A stretch of DNA of 8,805 nt from NCBI GenBank assembly GCA_002358875.1, contig DEPS01000013.1, forward strand, positions 1 to 8,805, in the 5' to 3' direction. Positions 1-7,700 of this stretch are shown here, piece by piece (within the stretch, counting starts at the first letter, position 1; every line of letters starts with the position of its first letter). This stretch comes from Lachnospiraceae bacterium UBA3386 (GTDB lineage Bacteria; Bacillota; Clostridia; Lachnospirales; Lachnospiraceae). The translations under genes and the position numbers were made by a program. A model generated the notes under the pieces. That model did not search any database. It was given only the letters and a program-made list of their open reading frames with translations, and was not told the origin of the DNA.

Positions 1-70
1 TGCTGTAGCTGATTATACTATATTTGGCGCATTTTGAAAAGTTTCCTTTTTTTCAAGGGGGCTTTAGTTG

Positions 71-202
71 ATGTACCCAAAATGTGGCAATCAGTCAACG
101 GTCGCATTCATACTTGCTTTCATTGTTTCCTCCCTGTTTATGCTGTATATTTTGTTTTTTAACACCTTTCGGTGCCTATACCTTTATAGTAGCAATCCTT
201 AG
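71..202 (+). CDS. possible 43-aa single-span membrane peptide
   Basis: A 43-codon reading frame opens at ATG 71 and closes at TAG 200-202. The AAGGGGG at about 55-61 could serve as a ribosome binding site with a 9-base spacer. The product starts MYPKCGNQ and then has one strongly hydrophobic stretch at about residues 9-30 (STVAFILAFIVSSLFMLYIL), which would span a membrane once; the tail after it is short and polar. I do not recognise it. It stands alone on the plus strand, convergent with the minus-strand operon ending at 276. It may be a real small membrane protein, a remnant of a longer gene, or chance. A different frame (84-275) overlaps it but has a less coherent sequence. The rest of 1-275 shows no other gene. 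Confidence 0.25.
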   Translation: MYPKCGNQSTVAFILAFIVSSLFMLYILFFNTFRCLYLYSSNP

Positions 203-220
203 AAAAGGTCTCATTATCCT

Positions 221-242
221 GTTAGAAAAAGAAGTTGCCGCA
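221..242. repeat. left copy of a 22-bp direct repeat flanking the operon
   Basis: GTTAGAAAAAGAAGTTGCCG followed by CA. It matches 20 of 22 positions with the stretch at 4426-4447 (GTTAGAAAATAAAGTTGCCG, CA). The two copies have the same orientation, lie about 4.2 kb apart, and bracket the whole five-gene minus-strand operon. They could be attachment-site remnants, a duplication made when the operon inserted, or shared regulatory DNA. No integrase or transposase is visible in the window. Confidence 0.5.
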
Positions 243-275
243 ATGAGGCGGAAAAAAAGCGCTGAAAAGATTTGA

Positions 276-1154
276 TCAGAGGGATATCCTTGCCGTCCAC
301 GTATGGGACAGGCGCACATTATAGAGGAGCATAATGTTCTGGTCCTGCATGCGGGTAAGCTCGTCCTGAGAAAGGATCGGCTTTGTTTCCAGGCTCCTGG
401 CCTGGCCCAGATGCAGCCCGCCCCCGTTTTGGGGGAATTTGGCTCCATAGCCCAAGGGAAGAGAATGTCTGTGCAGGGAAATATCTTCCGTATCGGTGAC
501 TTTTTCACTTTCGAAATATGGGAGCACGGAAATCAGCTCTCCGGCAGCTGATCCTATGGAGGAAATAAGGATGTATTCCATGCCGGCAAGAAGCTCCCTG
601 GGAGAAAGCTTTAAGTCTCCGCCCCCTTTTACACTCCTGAAGAGGGACTCGGTAAGGATAATATAGTTCCCCAGCCCGTTCAGGAGATTCAGGAGCTCCT
701 GATCCGCCTGCAGGCCGCTGCCAAGACATAGGATGACGAGGCGCCCGTCCCAGTCAGACAGGTTTTCCTTTAAGAAGAGCATGGTCTGCGCCCCGGGAGG
801 CAGAACCATTATGCCGTTTCCGGAAGGCAGGACAGCAGAAGGAGAAGAGACAGTCCACTCATGAGGAAGGGAAAGGAGGCAGGATTCATCCGAAAGATCC
901 CGCCGCGACCCGATCAGGAGGAAAGGGAGAGGAGACTGTCTGACGAGCTGCCTGAGGACTGGGAGCGCCTTCGCCTGCCTTCCGCAGATGGTCAAAGGGG
1001 CGTCCGGCCGTATGCCCGCCTCGGAGAGAGCCCGCGAGGCGGTGACCGTGCCAAGATCGGCAATATTGCGCCGCTCCCGGTTTACCCTGTCGCTTTTTGT
1101 GACAGGGAGCCTGAAAAGGGGCATTCCGACAGCCTTATAAAATGCTTTTTTCAT
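276..1154 (-). CDS. uncharacterised 292-aa protein, last gene of the operon
   Basis: I do not recognise this protein. The start ATG at 1154 follows AGGAGGG with a 7-base gap, and the gene begins 29 bp after the ATPase stop, so the two are probably co-transcribed. The sequence has the alternating hydrophobic strands and helices of an alpha/beta fold, for example PFLLIGSRRDL at about 77-87, RLVILCLGSGLQAD at about 138-151, NYIILTESLF at about 163-172 and EYILISSIGS at about 193-202. The pattern recalls ParA/MinD-like partners of secretion ATPases. However, there is no Walker A motif, so ATP hydrolysis is not supported. There is no signal peptide or membrane helix, which points to a cytoplasmic protein. 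The N-terminus is basic (residues 1-30 are rich in K and R). A role as a soluble partner of the ATPase is inferred from gene order only. Confidence 0.8.
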   Translation of the reverse strand: MKKAFYKAVGMPLFRLPVTKSDRVNRERRNIADLGTVTASRALSEAGIRPDAPLTICGRQAKALPVLRQLVRQSPLPFLLIGSRRDLSDESCLLSLPHEWTVSSPSAVLPSGNGIMVLPPGAQTMLFLKENLSDWDGRLVILCLGSGLQADQELLNLLNGLGNYIILTESLFRSVKGGGDLKLSPRELLAGMEYILISSIGSAAGELISVLPYFESEKVTDTEDISLHRHSLPLGYGAKFPQNGGGLHLGQARSLETKPILSQDELTRMQDQNIMLLYNVRLSHTWTARISL

Positions 1155-1183
1155 AAAAATACCCTCCTGATGATGGAAAACGA

Positions 1184-2500
1184 TCAGCTTTTCCTGGAAT
1201 CAATATATCCGTCGTAGAAGAAAGGATGCTCACTGATCCCGGGAATACTGATGATCGCCTGGCCTTCTTTCGTGATTTTTGAGAAGTGGTAATCGCTGAC
1301 AACGTCCTCCAGGGCATCGATATAATGTATCCTGTCACCTATACCGGCATAGCTGTACTGGAAGCGGGCTTTGCCATAGCGGTCGGAAACGATCCTACGG
1401 CTCATGCCGTCCGCCACACGCAGGGAGATGATGTTTGGAAACAGGCTGAGAAGTACCTCTGCCTCCTGCTGCGAGTATTGTCTTGTCATCAGTTTTGCGG
1501 ATTGGAGCGCCATGACGATGCGGACGCCTCCCTTCCCGTTCCCGCCGGGATCGCGCCCGAAGCTGAGCGCGTCCGTGAGCACATTGCTTTTGGGAAGCAA
1601 TGAACCCTCGTCCATAAAAAACCATGTCTTATGTCGGGCGTCCTGGCTCATGCCCTGTTTCATGAGCATGTCGAGAAGGATGTGCAGAACGGTAAGTGTG
1701 CTGTGTCCTGCGTTCGCGTAGTCATGGTAAAGAAAGATGCGTGCGCCCCCGTTTTTAAGAGCTCCTGCCGCGGAAAAGGTTCCGCCCTCCGCCGCGAAGC
1801 TCCCGATCAGCACAGAATTCAGGATCATATGTATTTCGGATAAGCAGCCTCTCCCCTGATCGCTTCCGTCGCCTATATAATCGCGGGCCATGTAGAAACG
1901 CGGGAATCTCTCCGACAGGTCAATCCAGCCGGGGACTTCTTCATCTCCCCGGACGGGGGTGGAAATAATGAACTCCTTCAAATTGCTGTTCGAGACAGGC
2001 GTCCCCGTCTGCTCACTGTATTCGAACAGGTGCATCGTCGTCGCATGGAAAAGGTCTGAAGCGGCCATCGGAAAGAAGATCTGCATGGTCTTTTCGCGGC
2101 TCTCCGCGAACAGATCGTTGGCAATCTCCCTGGAAGCCATTTCCGGATCAGGGGCATTTTTTATTTCCCGGAAAAGATTCCACTGCGAAGCAGGATCCCT
2201 GCTGTTAATGCTGATCACCGGATCCCCCGGGCGGGCATAGCGGAGCATGTCCGGTTTGGCGCAGAAGATCACCACGTTATCACCGCAGCGATCCGCATGT
2301 TCGAGGATGCTGTCCATAAACCGGTGTATCATTGTTGTTTTTCCGCTTCCCATGTTTCCAAGGATCAGCGTGGGCTGACTCCAGCAGTTCTTTTCATCGA
2401 GTACGAGGCCGTTCTGGAGTTGCACAACGGGCGGTACGCCGGGAGAAGTGTTAGATGGAATCTGGAACAGCAGCTCATTGCCTTCAATCAGTTTTTTCAT
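1184..2500 (-). CDS. VirD4/TraG-like P-loop ATPase lacking a membrane anchor
   Basis: This 438-aa protein belongs to the coupling-protein (VirD4/TraG/TrwB, FtsK/HerA-related) ATPases that pump DNA or protein substrates through membrane channels. Visible motifs are Walker A GNMGSGKTT at 48-56, an early strand plus AKPDMLRYARPGD segment (81-93) and WNLFREI (107-113) typical of the family, Walker B WFFMDE at 293-298 with catalytic D297/E298, and the downstream sensor GRDPGG...VMALQSAKLM (315-338) with Q333. Coupling proteins usually have two N-terminal membrane helices; here the P-loop starts at residue 48 and no hydrophobic helix precedes it. Membrane attachment could instead come from the small membrane proteins of the same operon. 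The start ATG at 2500 has GGGGAGG 6 bases upstream. The absence of relaxase, VirB4 and pilin genes makes a complete conjugation system unlikely inside this window. The ATPase assignment is strong; the substrate is unknown. Confidence 0.9.
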   Translation of the reverse strand: MKKLIEGNELLFQIPSNTSPGVPPVVQLQNGLVLDEKNCWSQPTLILGNMGSGKTTMIHRFMDSILEHADRCGDNVVIFCAKPDMLRYARPGDPVISINSRDPASQWNLFREIKNAPDPEMASREIANDLFAESREKTMQIFFPMAASDLFHATTMHLFEYSEQTGTPVSNSNLKEFIISTPVRGDEEVPGWIDLSERFPRFYMARDYIGDGSDQGRGCLSEIHMILNSVLIGSFAAEGGTFSAAGALKNGGARIFLYHDYANAGHSTLTVLHILLDMLMKQGMSQDARHKTWFFMDEGSLLPKSNVLTDALSFGRDPGGNGKGGVRIVMALQSAKLMTRQYSQQEAEVLLSLFPNIISLRVADGMSRRIVSDRYGKARFQYSYAGIGDRIHYIDALEDVVSDYHFSKITKEGQAIISIPGISEHPFFYDGYIDSRKS

Positions 2501-2686
2501 GGATTTCCTCCCCGCTTAAAGCGCAGTGTTTTTGTACAATTCTCTGGTTTTTCCCGTAATTCTCGGTAGCTTGTATTGTGCATTATGGAGATTCAGGGAT
2601 CTTTCTCCTGAAAAGCAGGCATGTACGAAGGGACAAATTTTTTTTGAGAATAACCGTGTTGGCAGAATAATTGCAGAGGCGTGGCT

Positions 2687-3538
2687 TCAGTGCCCGCCAT
2701 GTCCGCCATGCCCTCCAGAGCCGCCGTGCCCACCAGAGGATCCGCCGGAGCCGCCACCATGCCCACCAGAGGATCCGCCGGAGCCGCCGTGTCCACCAGC
2801 ACCGCCGGAGCCGCCACCATGCCCACCAGAGGATCCTCCAGAGCCGCCACCATGCCCACCAGAGGATCCTCCAGAGCCGCCGTGTCCGCCGCTGCCGCCA
2901 TGTCCCCCAAGGCCGCTTCCGCTACCTTTGCCGCCTCCCATCCCGGTACTTCCGGATTTTCCTCCCGAAATGCCATACCCGGGTCCGGTACGTCCGCCCC
3001 CAGAAAGACCCGTGGAATTGGAAGATGTATGTCCTTTTCCGGATACGGTTTTACCGGAGTTGCTGTGCACGGGACCCGTTTTTGCTGTGGTGACGGCTTT
3101 GGCGCTCTTGGCATTCACTGCCTGGGAGTCTCCGACCTTGTTTCCGTTTTCCCGTCCGGTTCTATCATCCCCTCGCTCTTTTCCCCCGTCATCCTTTATG
3201 AGACTTTTCGCATAGGATTTATTGACCCGTGCCGCAAAACTGCGTCCCACCTGATTGGTCTTTGCAATCGTTTCATTAGAGCACTTTTGCTCTGCCCGAA
3301 AGGCTTTGCTTTTATTCATAGCAGGTTTCTCTCCTTTAACATTGTTTTCCTTAAAGTCGTGTGCAGCCCTGCGGTGGGCATCGCCCATCACTTTTCCTGT
3401 CTGTTCTGCCATATCCTTGACAGGGACATTTGTGACGTCGAGCGTATGAGTATGGCTTCCGTGGTCCGTGGTAACGGTAACGCGGCCGTCCGAAGTGTTC
3501 CATGACCAGTTCTTCTGATTGTCAAAATAGTTCGACAT
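2687..3538 (-). CDS. hypothetical protein with long Gly/Ser/His-rich repetitive tail
   Basis: A 283-aa protein with three parts. Residues 1-65 form a compact-looking segment (MSNYFDNQKNWSWNTSDGR, then VTVTTDHGSHTHTLDVTNV) that may fold as a small beta domain. Residues 65-165 are basic and hydrophilic with many K, R, N and S. From about 175 to the end it is almost only Gly, Ser and His, built from an 11-residue unit such as GGHGGGSGGSS, ending HGGHGGHGGH. There is no signal peptide or membrane helix. The start ATG at 3538 has AAAGGAGG close upstream, and the gene begins 12 bp after the 128-aa gene, supporting an operon. The tail is likely disordered; regularly spaced histidines could bind metal, but that is speculation. 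Because the tail is encoded by a minisatellite, its length probably varies between strains. I do not recognise a family. Confidence 0.8.
   Translation of the reverse strand: MSNYFDNQKNWSWNTSDGRVTVTTDHGSHTHTLDVTNVPVKDMAEQTGKVMGDAHRRAAHDFKENNVKGEKPAMNKSKAFRAEQKCSNETIAKTNQVGRSFAARVNKSYAKSLIKDDGGKERGDDRTGRENGNKVGDSQAVNAKSAKAVTTAKTGPVHSNSGKTVSGKGHTSSNSTGLSGGGRTGPGYGISGGKSGSTGMGGGKGSGSGLGGHGGSGGHGGSGGSSGGHGGGSGGSSGGHGGGSGGAGGHGGSGGSSGGHGGGSGGSSGGHGGSGGHGGHGGH
2715..2884. repeat. 33-bp minisatellite encoding the Gly/Ser/His tail
   Basis: The 16-mer GCCCACCAGAGGATCC occurs at 2728, 2761, 2821 and 2854. Spacings are 33, 60 and 33 bp, so the period is 33 bp (11 codons) with one degenerate shorter unit in the middle. 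Units differ mainly by CCGCCGGAG versus TCCTCCAGAG, which are synonymous Gly/Ser codons on the minus strand. All units stay in frame with the minus-strand gene at 2687-3538. Synonymous drift with preserved frame suggests that the peptide repeat is maintained. Confidence 0.85.
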
Positions 3539-3550
3539 CTCTTCCTCCTT

Positions 3551-3937
3551 TTACGATTCTTCCGAATTGACCGGGGATTTCCCGAAGGCTTTCTCTATGA
3601 TCCTTTCCGCCGCGGCAAAATCGTCACAGAGAACCTTGAAATATCTTCCGTACCGGTCATGCTTGATGGCGGCATTGGGAGCATTTCCTTTTATAAGGTA
3701 AATCCTGTACTGCCTCTTTGACTTATGAAGGATATACACGATCGTATCCGCCGAGATATAGTACTCGTACCCTTCACCAGGGGGCGGGAGAAAACCGCCC
3801 CGGCCGGGTTCTGTAAAGGGCTCGTCCACCAGGTTCTCCTTTCGATTTATGATCTCCAGAACAAGAAGGAGGATGAGAAGCACGATGCAGGAGACATACG
3901 GCATGATATCCACAGTTTGCGAAATGCTGTAATACAT
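3551..3937 (-). CDS. 128-aa single-span membrane protein with cytoplasmic domain
   Basis: I chose the start at ATG 3937 because a perfect AAGGAGG sits 5 bases upstream; an in-frame ATG at 3970 would add 11 residues but lies above that binding site. Residues about 8-28 (DIMPYVSCIVLLILLLVLEI) form one membrane helix followed by positive residues NRK, so the rest is probably cytoplasmic. After a Pro/Gly-rich linker (PGRGGFLPPPGEGY) there is a small domain of about 75 residues with alternating strands (EYYISADTIVYIL, RQYRIYLIKG, YFKVLCDDF) and a final helix (AAERIIEKAF). I do not recognise the family. It lies between the three-helix protein and the Gly-rich protein in the operon and could anchor or regulate the soluble ATPase at the membrane; that is inference from context. 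Confidence 0.75.
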   Translation of the reverse strand: MYYSISQTVDIMPYVSCIVLLILLLVLEIINRKENLVDEPFTEPGRGGFLPPPGEGYEYYISADTIVYILHKSKRQYRIYLIKGNAPNAAIKHDRYGRYFKVLCDDFAAAERIIEKAFGKSPVNSEES

Positions 3938-3975
3938 AAGAACCTCCTTTTGAGAAAATATGACCGGCATTTCTG

Positions 3976-4272
3976 CTACTTACCGAAAAGCCAGCGCCAT
4001 ATGATGATGACAGGGGCAATCGCGACCGCAAATCCTGCGAGCACGATAAACAATAGTCCCATGGATGCCAAGAAGGCTTCAAGGATCGCGCAGAGGATCT
4101 GGTATACGACTTCTCCGATCTGCATGTTGAAGCAGATGGGGACTGCGGCTGTCACGGGTGCAATGCGCCTGAGGACATTGTTATCATCCGCCCGGATCAT
4201 GACTGCGGCAGCAGTGACAAGGGACAGCATGCAGATGACAAAACGGATAATATCGATGAGATGAGCTTCCAT
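3976..4272 (-). CDS. 98-aa integral membrane protein, first gene of the operon
   Basis: A small hydrophobic protein with about three membrane helices: residues about 5-25 (LIDIIRFVICMLSLVTAAAV), about 54-69 (EVVYQILCAILEAFLA) and about 70-92 (SMGLLFIVLAGFAVAIAPVI), ending in WRWLFGK. No cleavable signal peptide is evident. The start ATG at 4272 follows AAAGGAG with a 5-base gap. The next gene begins 38 bp after its TAG. Size and topology recall the small inner-membrane subunits found beside secretion or conjugation ATPases, but no family can be named from sequence alone. It could supply the membrane platform that the coupling-protein-like ATPase in this operon lacks. Confidence 0.75.
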   Translation of the reverse strand: MEAHLIDIIRFVICMLSLVTAAAVMIRADDNNVLRRIAPVTAAVPICFNMQIGEVVYQILCAILEAFLASMGLLFIVLAGFAVAIAPVIIIWRWLFGK

Positions 4273-4285
4273 AACTTCTCCTTTC

Positions 4286-4298
4286 GGTTTGACAAACC
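4286..4298 (-). promoter_or_regulatory. small hairpin abutting the operon's first ribosome binding site
   Basis: GGTTT-GAC-AAACC forms a perfect 5-bp stem with a 3-base loop. On the minus strand it ends directly before the AAAGGAG (about 4278-4284) of the 98-aa gene. It might influence translation start or be an operator half. It is short enough to be chance. Confidence 0.25.
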
Positions 4299-4425
4299 TG
4301 CTTACTTAGACGATTCGACCTGCAGAAGGACCCATTAAAGGTGTTCCTGCTTCCTGTAATATTGGACATTGTTTCCTGATCGATGAATATACGATACTAT
4401 TTTGCAGAAAAACTCTAAATGTCGT

Positions 4426-4447
4426 GTTAGAAAATAAAGTTGCCGCA
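4426..4447. repeat. right copy of the 22-bp direct repeat flanking the operon
   Basis: GTTAGAAAATAAAGTTGCCG followed by CA, 20/22 identical to positions 221-242 in the same orientation. It lies upstream of the operon's first gene, whereas the partner lies just past its last gene, so the pair delimits a segment of about 4.2 kb. See the left copy for possible meanings. Confidence 0.5.
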
Positions 4448-4548
4448 TCTGATGCCGGACAAAGCCATATAGATCCGTGGATTTTTATGTCCTGGATTTA
4501 ATGTTTTTGCGAATCGATAAAAAGAATCCTGAAAAGAGGAAGGAAACA

Positions 4549-4577
4549 GAAACATTTTCTTTTTGTTCTGTTAAAAT
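4549..4577 (+). promoter_or_regulatory. candidate promoter for the WYL gene
   Basis: A TAAAAT -10-like box at 4572-4577 is preceded by GAAACA at 4549-4554 (matching the ACA end of TTGACA) with 17 bases between. It would start RNA near 4584, placing the three 24-bp repeats in the 5' untranslated leader of the WYL mRNA. The -35 match is poor (3 of 6). Confidence 0.3.
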
Positions 4578-4624
4578 AGGGGTATCTCAGAGCTTCTCAT
4601 GGTCAGCAATGATGCTTACAGCAT

Positions 4625-4696
4625 GCTGTGAGAATGCCTGATGTACACGCTGGGGGAGCGTCTGGTGTACATACTGTGGGAATGCCTGATTTACAT
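4625..4696. repeat. three tandem 24-bp repeats at the start of the WYL gene
   Basis: Three exactly phased 24-bp units cover 4625-4648, 4649-4672 and 4673-4696. Each reads roughly RCTGNGRGAATGCCTGATG then TACAY. Units 1 and 3 are most alike; unit 2 is more diverged. Two units contain TGTACA, a perfect 6-bp palindrome, near their ends (unit 3 has TTTACA). The period is a multiple of three, so a frame runs through on both strands: octapeptides like xxMPDxHx on the plus strand and xVHQxxPQ on the minus strand. Equal spacing just upstream of a DNA-binding regulator suggests iterated operator sites for autoregulation, but a translated N-terminal repeat cannot be excluded. Confidence 0.7.
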
Positions 4697-4723
4697 ATTT
4701 GGCACAGGGATGGGGAATGCGGA

Positions 4724-7700
4724 ATGGCTGAAAAACGGAAGCACAGTTCAGAAAAACCCTTCGGGGAGCTGGTCGGGACAAAGAAATTTGTTGAGATCTT
4801 TAAAAACACGATCAGGGATTATTACACATACGGTTATAAATCCTACAGTCAGTTTAAAACGGGGAAAAAGCAGCTTCGGGCCCGGTGGATGATTCTTGCC
4901 GATATTTTTTCGGAAAAATGGACATTTTCCGAAGAAGATAAGGGACGAAACCGCATTACCGTCAAAACGGTGGACAGGGAAGCCGGCCGCGATGTCAATG
5001 ACCTGTATTTCCTGCACCATATAAATGAATGGGGAGACTATATAAACTGCCTTTTCGATCTTGATCCGGCATCCAGACTCAGGGATGGGATTAAAGGCTT
5101 CCCCGCCCTCGAGGAAGAACTCTGCACGATTGAAACCCGGAGCGGACCAAAGCTACTGGTGGACGAGAATGAGATAGAGTATGCAATCATCCAAAACCGT
5201 CTGAAAGAGTTGGAAAAAGAAAGCCGGGACTACTCAGGGAATGAATGGACAGAAAAAGGCCTTCCCGAAACGGAGACTGGAAGCTGGCCTGTCCGCGTAA
5301 ACCGACTGCTCTATATATGGACAGGCTGGACGAAAATGGGAGGCCGGGATCCGAGATTCCTTTTCAAAAACCTCAGCAACAGGACGGCTTTAATGGGAGC
5401 CTTCGGACTCATCGGGAACCTGAAATACAGTCCTGCTGAAAGAGATATCTGGACCTCCATGGAATGGGACAGATATCTGTCAGGGGAATATGGTCAAAAA
5501 AAGACATCTATCGAAGCGGATGCTCAGAGAAGCCCGGATTACGGCAGGGACTGCCCGGCGCTTTCCCGGGTTCCCGGCCTGAATGCTCAGAGAAACCTGG
5601 ATTTCGGCAGGGACTACTGGTACAAATCCTCCCTGACGATGGAAAATCTGGTGTGGTCCGCAGCGGGATTCCCAAAACAGGAAGACGGAGGTGACATAAA
5701 CAGCATCCTGGAATCAATTCTGGCCATGTGCCGCTTTTTCTCCGATTATTATCCTCTCGGGGCGGTCGGTACGATGCTTGAAAAACGAATCCTGCCTGCC
5801 CTGGGACCGGAGAAAAGCCGGCCTGAATGCTTTCGGTTTAAACACAATTACATCCAGAAACCGATGTACGACTACCACCTGATCGACCTGTGGATCGCTA
5901 TTGAAAAGGAATATTATTGCCGGCTGAAATATGCGCATGCCACAAACCTCAGAAAGATGGAGGATTTCGGGGTTCCCCTGGAAATCCGCGTCAGCGTTCT
6001 AAACGGGAGGGAATATCTTCTTTACTATCAGATCTGGGAAAAGAAGATCAAATCCATGAGGATTGAATTCATCGATGAGATCGATATGTATTCAAAGGTC
6101 CCCGTATCAGTCCGGCTCTATAGAAAAACAGTTCAAAAAGATAAAAAGAAAAAGATAGAGCGAACAAAGTTTATCAAAACACTGCCTCCGATTAAGGCGG
6201 ATGATCTATATAAGCAGCTTTCCCTGGCAAAAAAAATGCTCCCTTATTTATGGGGCATGGAAGTAAGCGAATGTATTGTCGATGATCAGTGGGAGAGCAG
6301 ATTGCGGACGTATAAAATATTCGTCTCGCATGATACAGAAAAGGAGCATTACATCCATAACAGGATGTCCCGGGAAAAGAGGAGTCTGGCAGACGTAAGA
6401 CAGAAGGATTCCGAAGCAGACGGTCTGTTTGAAATTAAAGGAACCTGCTTCCCGACAAAGGAATTCCGCACCTGGATCAGAAGCTATTACCGACGGGTAC
6501 ATGGATGCGATCCGGGTATGACGGACAACGGCGGGGAGGATGGCTTTTCTCTTGCTGAAGACGTGGAAAGCATGTGGAAGCTTTACTATAAAGAAGGATT
6601 CGGTATCAGCGGTGAAGCCGCTGAAGAACAGGAAAAAGATCAGTATTCTGAAATTCTTTACGGTTATCTGGTGGAAGAAAGCAGGGAAAAAAGAGGAACA
6701 GGAGGAAAAAACCAGGTAAAGTCCTCTATAAAAGCTCCTGGGCACGAGGGCCATGAGGAACTGTTCAATGAATTTTTCAGCAAGTACGCGATCGCAGCAG
6801 GAAATGCCCTTTTGCGATGCTCCGGCAAAAAAGCCTGTTCCAGAGCAGCCTTTAAGAGAGCTCTGGAAGAAGAGGTTCGTAAAAACCGCCCGTTTTATAA
6901 GGCGGAAGAAGACAGCCGGGACGAAGATAGCCTGCCGGAAGAAAGGATCCATGACATCGTAGAAGAACTGACTAATTACATCACGGAACGTGAACTGATT
7001 GGCCGCGACGGCAAGACCCGTTTTATTTCAAAGAGAAAGGATTATCTGTATGACTTCCTTCCGATTACCGGAGTTGAGGCCAGGTGGCTCCTGACCGTTC
7101 TTCAGGATCCTTTGGCAGAAGTGTTTTTTGATGAAAAACAGCTGAAATCCGGTGTGCCCGATAAACTCCGGAAATGCCTGTGTGGAGAAAGATCCTGCCT
7201 GCCGGATAGAAATTTGCACAGCTATTTGGACCATCCGCTGGATTATCCCTCGGACAATCTACTGGACAATTCTTTGGGGTTGCCGGCCGGGGAAAGGGTC
7301 AAACCGTCTACACGGGAACAGGCATTGAAGAATGTCTTTCACCATACTCCATACCGGACGAAGCCTTTTCATATGGAATATATCAATTATTTTGACCGTC
7401 ATAATGTCAAAGGCTTAAAAACACGTTTTGAGAACAAGGGCAATAGTACCGGCAGAAGCTCAGAAGAAATACGCCTGCTCAGACTCATCTACGAGGCAAT
7501 GCAGTCCGGCAGAAAAATACACATCTGTTATAAAAACTGGAGAGGTGAAAATAAAAAGGTCGTGTGCAGTCCATCCTGGCTTGAATACTCCAGGAGAGAC
7601 AATGTTTTCCGTGTGTGGTATTATAACCGGAAATTAAACCAGGTCATGAAGATTAATGTCCCAAGAATTCTCAGCGCCGTGCAGATGCAGGATACCGGGT

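Larger units (their letters stand above)
4273..4627. other. divergent intergenic region between operon and WYL gene
   Basis: About 355 bp separate the leftward operon from the rightward WYL gene, so both promoters should be here. No convincing coding frame is present. It holds a short hairpin next to the leftward ribosome binding site (4286-4298), the right copy of the 22-bp direct repeat (4426-4447), a candidate plus-strand promoter (4549-4577), and the edge of the 24-bp tandem repeats. I could not pick a convincing minus-strand promoter; the AT-rich stretch near 4385-4435 is the best place to look. Confidence 0.6.

Noticed and set aside
230..275. Terminator for the minus-strand operon near GCGG/CCGC and the A/T run.
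   Set aside because: On the minus strand the T run precedes rather than follows the small hairpin, so it does not have terminator geometry.
2497..2583. A 28-codon minus-strand frame (MHNTSYRELREKPENCTKTL...) whose TGA overlaps the ATG of the ATPase gene as ATGA.
   Set aside because: No ribosome binding site next to its ATG, very short, and no recognisable feature. The overlap could still allow translational coupling, but support is too thin to call a gene.
2526..3505. Long plus-strand frames rich in Pro/Cys or Ala/Arg opposite the Gly-rich gene.
   Set aside because: They are antisense shadows of the 33-bp minisatellite; composition is dictated by the repeat and the minus-strand gene has the ribosome binding site.
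4628..4723. N-terminal extension of the WYL protein from GTG 4628.
   Set aside because: No ribosome binding site before GTG; the extension is just the 24-bp repeat translated. Kept as an alternative start only.
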